NCBI GenBank assembly: GCA_947464215.1
Contig: CANHVX010000073.1
Coordinates: 1 to 5,241, forward strand
DNA: 5,241 nt
From: Pseudomonadaceae bacterium
GTDB taxonomy: Bacteria > Pseudomonadota > Alphaproteobacteria > UBA2136 > UBA6156
Reading direction: 5' to 3'
The notes under the pieces are model-generated. The model saw only the letters and a program-made list of their open reading frames with translations. It searched no databases and was not told the origin of the DNA. Below, in pieces: positions 1 to 5,114 of the stretch (position 1 is the first letter of the stretch; each line of letters begins with the position of its first letter). The position numbers and the translations under genes were made by a program.

Positions 1-91
1 CGCAAACCAACGACCTCCGCATGACGAAGGCGCCGCGTTGCACCAAAGGTGCACAACTCCAAACTCAACTGAGCAAACATAAAAGAAAATC
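1..91 (-). repeat. Tandem 108-bp tRNA-Thr-derived repeat, left copy (cut by window edge)
   Basis: These 91 bases align without gaps to 109-199 at an offset of exactly 108 bp, with six differences (positions 2, 4, 23, 29, 34 and 60). Five of the six fall in the tRNA-derived part (1-36) and only one in the remaining 55 bases. Read on the minus strand, the unit holds a degenerate tRNA-Thr anticodon arm and part of the T arm. The base corresponding to A37, next to the anticodon, is C in this copy, and the anticodon stem has extra mismatches, so it is not a working tRNA. The array may continue to the left of the window. Confidence 0.93.
39..53 (-). other. Stem-loop inside left repeat copy
   Basis: A perfect 6-bp inverted repeat (TGCACC / GGTGCA) flanks a 3-nt loop. 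On the minus strand it extends by GC and AU pairs if a 2-nt bulge is allowed. It sits where the D arm to anticodon arm junction would be in a tRNA. No U-run follows it, so it does not look like an intrinsic terminator. Confidence 0.6.
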
Positions 92-199
92 TGGTGCCGG
101 AGATCGGACTCGAACCAACGACCTCCGCATTACGAATGCGCTGCGTTGCACCAAAGGTGCACAACTCTAAACTCAACTGAGCAAACATAAAAGAAAATC
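92..199 (-). repeat. Tandem 108-bp tRNA-Thr-derived repeat, complete copy
   Basis: Positions 92-144 match 200-252 of the intact tRNA-Thr gene with two mismatches (125 and 142). They cover the encoded CCA end, acceptor 3' strand, T arm and anticodon arm with the CGT anticodon. Beyond that the unit diverges: a TGCACC-TTT-GGTGCA stem-loop, a stretch sharing GCTCAGTTG with the tRNA D arm (174-182), then an A-rich linker on the plus strand (183-199). The 5' acceptor strand is absent, so the unit cannot form a normal cloverleaf. On the minus strand the period equals 36 codons and the frame starting with the ATG at 188-186 stays open to the left edge. The arrangement resembles the tRNA-3'-end repeats behind E. 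coli tyrT; that comparison is from memory. Confidence 0.93.
147..161 (-). other. Stem-loop inside complete repeat copy
   Basis: This is the same 6-bp stem and 3-nt loop as in the neighbouring copy, unchanged in sequence, although the tRNA-derived part of the unit has drifted. In the transcript it would lie about 10 nt before the retained anticodon arm. Confidence 0.6.
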
Positions 200-275
200 T
201 GGTGCCGGAGATCGGACTCGAACCAACGACCTACGCATTACGAATGCGCCGCTCTACCAACTGAGCTACACCGGC
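200..275 (-). tRNA. tRNA-Thr, anticodon CGU (reads ACG)
   Basis: The reverse complement gives a 76-nt cloverleaf with encoded CCA. It has acceptor GCCGGTG / CTCCGGC, U8, a D arm with AGTTGGTA loop, an anticodon stem closed by G27-U43, loop TTCGTAA, a 5-base variable loop and a T arm with loop TTCGAGT. The anticodon at 242-240 is CGT, hence Thr. U36-A37 fits the t6A37 target rule for ANN-decoding tRNAs, and the t6A enzyme gene tsaD lies just upstream on the same strand. One oddity is a U6-U67 mismatch in the acceptor stem. All other stem positions pair, with wobbles at 27-43, 49-65 and 51-63. It is followed downstream by tandem repeats derived from its own 3' part. Confidence 0.95.
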
Positions 276-285
276 ACGCCTGTGT

Positions 286-314
286 GGTTTAGGCGAAGGC
301 CGCGGCAGGGTCAA
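286..314 (-). promoter_or_regulatory. Possible sigma-70 promoter for tRNA-Thr
   Basis: On the minus strand TTGACC (314-309) matches the -35 consensus at five of six positions. It is followed after 17 nt by TAAACC (291-286), a weak -10 element. The -10 ends about 10 bp before the mature tRNA 5' end, so a short leader would be made. The spacing is ideal but the -10 is poor. The tRNA could also be transcribed by read-through from tsaD, as no strong terminator is visible between them. Confidence 0.45.
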
Positions 315-326
315 GGCCTTCCCTGC
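305..326. other. Inverted repeat between tsaD and tRNA-Thr
   Basis: GCAGGG (305-310) and CCCTGC (321-326) form a perfect 6-bp inverted repeat around a 10-nt loop that itself contains the palindrome AAGGCCTT. It overlaps the proposed -35 element. It could be a weak terminator stem after tsaD or an operator-like site, but no T-run follows on the minus strand. Confidence 0.35.
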
Positions 327-347
327 GAAATCCCTTTTTAGAGGGGC

Positions 348-1364
348 TTAAAGCGCCCAGCGAGGCACCACACGTATCCCCAAGTCGCCGGTATCAAGGC
401 CATACTGGTGGCGTAATCCACCGGCATAGGCAATCATCGCCGCATTGTCGGTGCACAGGGCCAGGGGCGGGGCCACAAAAGCAACCCCACGGGCCGCACA
501 CACCGTTTCTAAAGCTTCGCGGATACAGGCATTGGCGGCCACACCGCCGGCCACCACGGCAAAACGGGTGGGGTTGGCCTCAAGCGCGCGGGCCAGTTTG
601 TCGGCCAACAGGGTGGCTACGGTGTGCTGGAAACTGGCCGCCACATCAGCCGGAGAGAGGTCGCCGCGGCCAATAACGTCCCGCACCGCGGTTTTCAGAC
701 CCGAAAAGGAAAAATCCAACGGATGCTCAAGCCGCGGGCGGGGCAATGCCACGGCATGGGGGTTGCCGGTCGCCGCCAAACGCTCTACGGCGGGGCCAGC
801 CGGGTGGGGCAAGTCCAACATTTTCCCAACCTTATCAAAGCACTCCCCAACAGCATCATCCTGCGTGGTGCCCAACAACGTATAACGCCCCACAGCCTCT
901 ACGCGCACCAGTTGGCAATGCCCTCCCGTCAACAACATCAAGATATACGGCGCATCACGCTGCAAAAACGCCTCGGCCAACGCCTGTCCGTCGGGGGCCA
1001 GCAAGGGCGAAAGCGCGTGGCCCTCAATATGGTTCACGGCCAAAAAAGGCTTGTCGGCAACCAGCGCCAGTGTTTTGGCAAAACTGGTGCCCATGGCCAA
1101 CGCGGTGGTCAGACCTGGGCCTACGGTCGCCGCCACCGCGTCCACATCGGCCACGCGTAGGCCCGCACCATGCAAACAGGCCTCCACCAAGGCTGGTAAA
1201 CGGGCTTGGTGGGCGCGGCTGGCCAGTTCAGGGATAACCCCCCGGTAGGCCGCATGCTCGGCAAATTGGCTATACACCTGCTGGGCCAGAATGCGCCGGG
1301 TGTTTATCTCAACCACGGCCACGGCCGTTTCATCGCAACTGGTTTCAAGGGCTAACACGCGCAT
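348..1364 (-). CDS. tsaD: tRNA N6-threonylcarbamoyladenosine transferase TsaD
   Basis: TsaD (Kae1/YgjD family, ASKHA fold) transfers threonylcarbamoyl from TC-AMP to A37 of ANN-decoding tRNAs, working with TsaB, TsaE and TsaC in the cytoplasm. The 338-residue product has the normal family length and all diagnostic motifs. It begins MRVLALETSCDETAVA. The metal-binding HxxxH is H112 and H116 in NHIEGH, followed by LTGGHCQL near 145-152, FDKVGKMLDLP near 177, FSFSGLKTAV near 218-227, GGVAAN near 273-278 and CTDNAAMIAYAG with metal ligand D306. The reading frame is open a further 33 codons upstream to an ATG at 1463, but that extension lies within fpg and does not look like TsaD, so the start at 1364 is chosen. 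An AAGG lies 9 nt before it. Its ATG shares one base with the fpg stop (TGATG), which suggests translational coupling. Confidence 0.97.
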   Translation of the reverse strand: MRVLALETSCDETAVAVVEINTRRILAQQVYSQFAEHAAYRGVIPELASRAHQARLPALVEACLHGAGLRVADVDAVAATVGPGLTTALAMGTSFAKTLALVADKPFLAVNHIEGHALSPLLAPDGQALAEAFLQRDAPYILMLLTGGHCQLVRVEAVGRYTLLGTTQDDAVGECFDKVGKMLDLPHPAGPAVERLAATGNPHAVALPRPRLEHPLDFSFSGLKTAVRDVIGRGDLSPADVAASFQHTVATLLADKLARALEANPTRFAVVAGGVAANACIREALETVCAARGVAFVAPPLALCTDNAAMIAYAGGLRHQYGLDTGDLGIRVVPRWAL

Positions 1365-2236
1365 CAGCGGGCACCTTGGGTGTGGGGCTGGCAATGCGGG
1401 CAGAAAAACGTGCTGCGTTGCGCCTGTGTCATCTGTGCAATCGGCGTGGCACATACACGGCACGGCTTGCCGGCATGCCCATAAACCGCAAATGTGTCCT
1501 GGAAATGCCCCGCTTCGCCATTAGGCTGACGGTAATCGCGCAGGGTGCTGCCACCGGTCGCAATGGCACGGGTTAAGGTCGCCCGAATGGCATCGGCAAG
1601 GCGCGCGCACAGGGTGGGGCCAAGCGCCTCGGCCGGCGTTTCGGGGTGAATGCCCGCCGCAAACAACGCTTCCGCCGCATAGATATTCCCCACCCCCACC
1701 ACCACACGGGCATCCATGAGCACGGGCTTTAGGGCGGTGCGGCGGCCCCGCAACGCGGCATGCAAGGCGTTGCCGTCAAAATCAGGGCTTAAGGGTTCCG
1801 GGCCAAGGTCAGCCAACAGGGGGTGGTTCAGGCGGGTTGCGGTTGGCATCAGCACAAACATGCCAAAGCGGCGGGGGTCATTGTAGCGCATTTCAACGGT
1901 ATCGGTGGCCAGCACGGCATGGTCATGGGTGGCCAAGGGGGTTGGCGCCAACCGCGATATCGGCGTCACAGTATCCGATGTATCATTCTGATAAAAAATG
2001 GAAAATCGCCCCGACATCCCCAAATGCATTAGCAAGGTCTGGCCATCGTTCAGCGTTGCCAGCATATATTTAGCACGGCGCTCCAAAGCCTCCACACGCC
2101 GCCCTTGCACATCGGCGGCCACAGGCATGGGCAGGCGCAGTTTGGGCGCACGGAAATCCACGCGCTGCAACACCTGCCCCACCAGATGGGGGCTCAGGGC
2201 ACGCAATGTGGTTTCCACCTCAGGTAATTCAGGCAT
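1364..2236 (-). CDS. mutM: Formamidopyrimidine-DNA glycosylase (Fpg/MutM)
   Basis: Fpg is a bifunctional base-excision repair enzyme that removes 8-oxoguanine and formamidopyrimidines and cleaves the abasic site by beta/delta elimination. The 290-residue product starts PELPEVET after the initiator Met, so the catalytic N-terminal Pro and the adjacent Glu are present. The conserved Lys appears in RRAKYML (K56) and the intercalating Met in MHLGMSGRF (M74). YNDPRRFG (118-125) and VGVGNIYAAEALF (180-192) are the usual DNA-contact regions, including the helix-two-turn-helix. A C-terminal zinc finger C259-x2-C262-x16-C279-x2-C282 carries the family QRSTFFCPHCQ motif. Relative to E. coli there is a modest insertion around residues 80-110. 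It is the first gene of the minus-strand pair with tsaD. No clear Shine-Dalgarno is seen before its ATG, so it may be translated from a short or leaderless transcript. Confidence 0.97.
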   Translation of the reverse strand: MPELPEVETTLRALSPHLVGQVLQRVDFRAPKLRLPMPVAADVQGRRVEALERRAKYMLATLNDGQTLLMHLGMSGRFSIFYQNDTSDTVTPISRLAPTPLATHDHAVLATDTVEMRYNDPRRFGMFVLMPTATRLNHPLLADLGPEPLSPDFDGNALHAALRGRRTALKPVLMDARVVVGVGNIYAAEALFAAGIHPETPAEALGPTLCARLADAIRATLTRAIATGGSTLRDYRQPNGEAGHFQDTFAVYGHAGKPCRVCATPIAQMTQAQRSTFFCPHCQPHTQGAR

Positions 2237-2267
2237 AAGCTATGCTTTAACGCGTTAGAAGATCTTC
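2233..2267. promoter_or_regulatory. Cluster of three inverted repeats in divergent intergenic region
   Basis: Three inverted repeats stand side by side: GCATA-AGC-TATGC (2233-2245, covering the mutM start codon), the perfect palindrome TAACGCGTTA (2248-2257) and the perfect palindrome GAAGATCTTC (2258-2267). They fill the mutM side of the only divergent promoter region in the window. They could be operator sites for a dimeric regulator or simple chance palindromes. No convincing -35/-10 pair was found for either direction. Confidence 0.35.
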
Positions 2268-2288
2268 CACAAGCGCCCACCATAGGGT

Positions 2289-2296
2289 AAGGTAGG
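2289..2296 (+). promoter_or_regulatory. Shine-Dalgarno-like sequence deciding the Tim44-like start
   Basis: AAGGTAGG ends 9 nt before the ATG at 2306. The in-frame alternative ATG at 2330 has no comparable purine-rich site at a useful distance, which favours the start at 2306. Confidence 0.45.
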
Positions 2297-2305
2297 CAAA
2301 ACAGG

Positions 2306-2983
2306 ATGAAAGAAATAAGCATTTTTGCCATGGCCCTGCTCGATATCCTCATTGTTATTGCCGTTTTGGTCATTGTGGCCAGCCGTTTTTTGGGCTTCAA
2401 ACTGCCCACCGACACCCGCGACAAAGCCACCCGCAACGCCGAACTGAAAAAGCTGTTCCCACCCCTCGTGCCACCCAAGGAACGTCCGTCTACGCGTGAA
2501 GAGACCGCCGACGTTGAAGCCGCACCCGCAGCCGTGCGCGCACGGCCGAACTCTCTGGCCAAGGGCGCCGATGGCAAACCGCTGAACGGGATGGCCCACA
2601 TCACGGCCATAGATAATCAGTTCAACGAGGCCAAGTTTTTATCGGGCACACGCAATGCCTACAGCTATTTTTATCAGTGCTGGAATGGGCGCGACGAGGT
2701 GGGCATGGATAATTTGTGCGGCCCCACGCTGCTGCAAAAAATCACCCAAACATGGGCGGCCGAGCCCACCACCATCCATCTGGAATCCGAGGTCGAGGCC
2801 AGCATTCTCAGCGCGCGGGTCAGTGGCCGTACCGCCATTATCAACGTGCGTATGTCGGCCTTGCAGCGGGAAGAGAACGCCCCGCCGCGCACGGTGGTGG
2901 CTACCTGGATTTTTGCCCGCGCGCTGAACGCGCCCGATCCCAACTGGGAGCTGCAAGATATTCTCCCCCAGGCCGATGCATAG
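2306..2983 (+). CDS. Membrane-anchored Tim44-domain protein (TimA-like)
   Basis: The 225-residue product has an N-terminal hydrophobic segment (about 9-28, LDILIVIAVLVIVASRFLGF). A charged, Pro-rich linker follows (about 34-95), then a C-terminal Tim44/Tim44-like domain (about 100-222). The domain is recognised from FLSGTRNAYSYFYQCWNGRD and especially ATWIFARALNAPDPNWELQDI, matching the family pattern of W-x-F-x-R followed by DPNW. Bacterial Tim44-like proteins are inner-membrane proteins related to the mitochondrial import-motor subunit; their bacterial role is not settled. No cleavage site is evident, so the segment is probably a membrane anchor with the domain in the cytoplasm. An internal ATG at 2330 is a possible start but lacks a ribosome binding site. 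It is the first gene of the plus-strand operon, ending 9 bp before gpsA. Confidence 0.85.
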   Translation: MKEISIFAMALLDILIVIAVLVIVASRFLGFKLPTDTRDKATRNAELKKLFPPLVPPKERPSTREETADVEAAPAAVRARPNSLAKGADGKPLNGMAHITAIDNQFNEAKFLSGTRNAYSYFYQCWNGRDEVGMDNLCGPTLLQKITQTWAAEPTTIHLESEVEASILSARVSGRTAIINVRMSALQREENAPPRTVVATWIFARALNAPDPNWELQDILPQADA

Positions 2984-2992
2984 GCAACCACC

Positions 2993-4015
2993 ATGGCAAA
3001 CGCAGGCATATCCGGCACCCAAGCACAAAAGGTTGCTATTTTAGGGGGGGGCGCGTGGGGCACGGCACTGGCGGCCACCGCCGCGCACGCCGGGCACGAG
3101 GTGCTGGTCTGGGACCGCGACCCCACCGTGGCCGATGATCTCAACAAACGCCGCCAGAACAGCAAACGCTTTCCCCATATCGTGTTGCCCCAGAATATAA
3201 GCGGCACATCCAATCTGGCAAAGTGGGCGTCGTTTGCCGAAACCCTGGTGGTGGCCCTGCCATCCGAGGCCAACGCCATGCTGGCCAGCCAGCTTGCGGC
3301 CCACACACGGCCAAGCCAAACCTTGGTGTTGGCGGCAAAGGGCTTCCGCGAGACCGATGGGGCACTGCTCAGCACCGTCTGGCGCGAGGCGATTCCGCAT
3401 ATCACGCAGCAGGTGGTGCTCACGGGCCCAACCTTTGCCAAGGAACTTATCGAACAAAGCCCCACAGCCTTTGTGCTGGCCAGTCCGTCCGAAGGGGTGC
3501 GGGAGGCGGTGGCGGCGCTGTTCACCACGCCGTGGGTGCGGCCGTATCAGGGGGCCGATATGGTGGGTGCCCAGGTCGGCGGGGCGATTAAAAACGTGTT
3601 GGCGGTGGGGGCCGGGGTGCTGGAAGGGTTGGGTTTGGGGCACAATGCGCGGGCGGCAATGCTCACCCGTGGCCTGCACGAGATGGCGCGTTTTGCCCGC
3701 GCCATGGGGGGCGAAGAGCGCACCATTTTCGGCCTGGCGGGCATGGGCGATGTCATGCTGACCGCCACCAGCCACCTGTCGCGGAATTACCGCTTTGGGC
3801 AATTGGTGGGGCGAGGCACCCCCATTGCCGAGGCCCGGCTGCGCATGGGCACGGTCGAAGGTTTGCTGGCGGCACGCATCGCCACGGTGCAGGCGCAAAG
3901 CCTGGGGCTCGATGTCGCCCTCATCAGCGCGATAGACGGCATTTTACACGGCGACGTCACCCCGCTGCAGGCGGTGGAATACCTGATGGCGCGCCCCACC
4001 CAGATGGAGTATTAA
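2993..4015 (+). CDS. gpsA: NAD(P)-dependent glycerol-3-phosphate dehydrogenase GpsA
   Basis: GpsA reduces dihydroxyacetone phosphate to sn-glycerol-3-phosphate, the backbone for phospholipid synthesis, in the cytoplasm. The 340-residue product carries the Rossmann motif VAILGGGAWGTALA (14-27) and AAKG (114-117). It then shows TGPTFAKEL (144-152), GGAIKNVLAVGAG with the catalytic Lys200 (196-208), GLAGMGDVMLTATSHLSRNYRFG (247-269) and GTVEG (286-290). Length and motifs are normal for the family. The N-terminus runs about a dozen residues beyond the usual start before the Rossmann strand, but no closer start codon is obvious, so the ATG at 2993 is retained. The Shine-Dalgarno is weak. A run of eight G (3044-3051) encodes the dinucleotide-binding glycines. 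The stop lies 2 bp before the next gene. Confidence 0.97.
   Translation: MANAGISGTQAQKVAILGGGAWGTALAATAAHAGHEVLVWDRDPTVADDLNKRRQNSKRFPHIVLPQNISGTSNLAKWASFAETLVVALPSEANAMLASQLAAHTRPSQTLVLAAKGFRETDGALLSTVWREAIPHITQQVVLTGPTFAKELIEQSPTAFVLASPSEGVREAVAALFTTPWVRPYQGADMVGAQVGGAIKNVLAVGAGVLEGLGLGHNARAAMLTRGLHEMARFARAMGGEERTIFGLAGMGDVMLTATSHLSRNYRFGQLVGRGTPIAEARLRMGTVEGLLAARIATVQAQSLGLDVALISAIDGILHGDVTPLQAVEYLMARPTQMEY
4006..4009 (+). promoter_or_regulatory. Shine-Dalgarno GGAG for the secreted-protein gene
   Basis: GGAG lies within the last codons of gpsA and ends 8 nt before the ATG at 4018. It is the clearest ribosome binding site in the operon. It supports translation starting at 4018 immediately after gpsA termination. 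Confidence 0.6.
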
Positions 4016-4017
4016 CC

Positions 4018-5106
4018 ATGGCGTGGCGGCATATGTGGGGTCTGGTGGGCGGGCTGGCGGTGTGTGCGGCGGTAGGCGTGGCCGAACCCGTCAATCATTA
4101 TCAAGAAGTTCGTGGCGCTATCATCCCCGATTGGCCGGCCCCTCAACCCAACAGCCCACGGCTCTATGTGCCCGCAACCCAACGCCCCGACGCCGACACG
4201 CCCTTACCGCAAGATGCTCTGCTGCCCCCTTCCCTCCCCATGCTGGCGGCCGCCCGCGAGGAGATGCAACTGGCGATTGTCATCGTGCAGATGGGCATGG
4301 GCGGCGCCAATCCGCAGTGGTTGATGGGCCAGACGCAGCAAGCGGTCTTTCTAACCAAACTGGCCAATTTGCCAATCAATCCGGTGGTCGAAGATCTCAT
4401 TTTGCCCCGCGTCCCCAGCCCCGACCCGCGCTACACCGGCCTCACCATTTTGTTGCAAACCAAATCAGGGCGGCGCTTTGCACCCATCCAGGTGTTTGAG
4501 GGCACGGTCCGTGGCGCGGGCGGCGAATACATCGGCCCCGATGTCGGCCGCAAGCTGGAATACTGGCTGTTTGGCACCGCGCGCATCCGCCGCGACCAAA
4601 TGGTCGCCAGCCGCCTGGTGCCCGTCATCACGTTTGAACAATGCCGCCTGCTGGGCCAGCGGATTGTCGAGACCACGCCCCGCCAGTGCCTGCTCTCCGA
4701 CGGCAACATTCTGCTCGAAACCGCCGAACTGCCCACCCTCATCTCCGCGCGGATGACATCTTTTGAGCAATGCCTCACCAACGGCGGCCATGCGCTTATC
4801 TATACCTTCCCGCGCCGCTGCGTGGCCGCCGGGGGGCGGGTGTTCACCGAGCCTCCGCAGGTCTACGAAACGCTCCCTGCCGACGCGCCGGTTGTATCGC
4901 CCACCACACCCCAAAGCGTGTCAGCGTCGTATAGGGTAGACGCAACGCCAAGCCCCACCGCGCTCCAGCCCATTCCGCAAGCGGCGCTGGCTCCCCTGGT
5001 GGCGCGGCCGGTGTCGGCCAGCGCGGGGGCTTTGGTATCCCCCAGCACCAAAGCCACAGGGGCCGTGTCGGCCACCCCACCATCACCTTCAACACCCACC
5101 CCCTAA
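4018..5106 (+). CDS. Unrecognised secreted protein with two Cys/PRxC motifs
   Basis: I do not recognise this family as a whole. The 362-residue product starts with a short basic stretch and a hydrophobic segment (about 7-22), with a likely signal peptidase I site after VGVA (residue 22). Cys16 is not in a good lipobox. Residues 24-80 are Pro-rich. Residues 81-200 look globular (LAIVIVQMGMGG, LTILLQTKSGRRFAPIQVFEG) without a known motif. Residues 204-235 and 247-279 are two copies of a pattern FEQC-x14/15-C with PRQC or PRRC at the second Cys. The C-terminal 80 residues are Pro/Ser/Thr/Ala-rich and probably disordered. It follows gpsA by 2 bp and precedes the EVE gene by 8 bp, so it belongs to the operon. 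Export to the periplasm or cell surface is inferred; no function is proposed. Confidence 0.85.
   Translation: MAWRHMWGLVGGLAVCAAVGVAEPVNHYQEVRGAIIPDWPAPQPNSPRLYVPATQRPDADTPLPQDALLPPSLPMLAAAREEMQLAIVIVQMGMGGANPQWLMGQTQQAVFLTKLANLPINPVVEDLILPRVPSPDPRYTGLTILLQTKSGRRFAPIQVFEGTVRGAGGEYIGPDVGRKLEYWLFGTARIRRDQMVASRLVPVITFEQCRLLGQRIVETTPRQCLLSDGNILLETAELPTLISARMTSFEQCLTNGGHALIYTFPRRCVAAGGRVFTEPPQVYETLPADAPVVSPTTPQSVSASYRVDATPSPTALQPIPQAALAPLVARPVSASAGALVSPSTKATGAVSATPPSPSTPTP
4627..4854 (+). repeat. Two protein-level Cys/PRxC repeats
   Basis: Codons for residues 204-235 (4627-4722) and 247-279 (4756-4854) encode two diverged copies of one motif. Shared residues are FEQC, a following Gly, PR-x-C and a Gly before the closing hydrophobic-x-x-E. 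Cysteines are C209/C224 and C252/C268, suggesting one disulfide per copy in the periplasm. From memory, similar C-x-G-x-PRxC-x-G units occur in other bacterial secreted proteins of unknown function. The DNA copies are too diverged to be a recent duplication. Confidence 0.7.
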
Positions 5107-5114
5107 TACCCGCC

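Noticed and set aside
92..144. Second functional tRNA-Thr
   Set aside because: The 3' strand, T arm and anticodon arm are present, but the acceptor 5' strand and normal D arm are missing, so no cloverleaf can form.
1..199. CRISPR array
   Set aside because: The repeats are direct, but the unit is continuous 108-bp tandem DNA derived from a tRNA, with no short-repeat/unique-spacer alternation.
330..347. Intrinsic terminator after tsaD
   Set aside because: The CCCT/AGGG stem is only 4 bp with a 6-nt A-rich loop and a weak T-tract, too poor to call.
445..1248. Plus-strand open frames antisense to tsaD
   Set aside because: They are several overlapping frames in all phases with no family features, covering conserved TsaD motifs on the minus strand.
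1365..1463. 33-codon N-terminal extension of tsaD
   Set aside because: The frame is open but lies wholly within mutM, and TsaD proteins begin directly at MRVLALETSCDET. The ATG at 1364 has the expected overlap with the mutM stop.
593..3485. Frequent TGGCCAG-like words as a possible DNA uptake or segregation signal
   Set aside because: They fit common Leu-Ala-Ser codons in GC-rich genes, occur in varied forms, and no count against background could be made.
2674..3528. 284-codon antisense open frame over the Tim44-like gene and gpsA
   Set aside because: Composition is Ser/Ala-rich without motifs, and it spans two genes with strong family matches on the other strand.
3041..3898. 285-codon antisense open frame over gpsA
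   Set aside because: It is His/Gly/Arg-rich with no recognisable motif, antisense to a clear gpsA. Long shadow frames are normal in GC-rich DNA.
4027..4072. Lipoprotein signal at Cys16 of the secreted protein
   Set aside because: The residues before the Cys are LAV; the -1 position is not Gly, Ala or Ser, so the lipobox is poor. A signal peptidase I site after residue 22 fits better.
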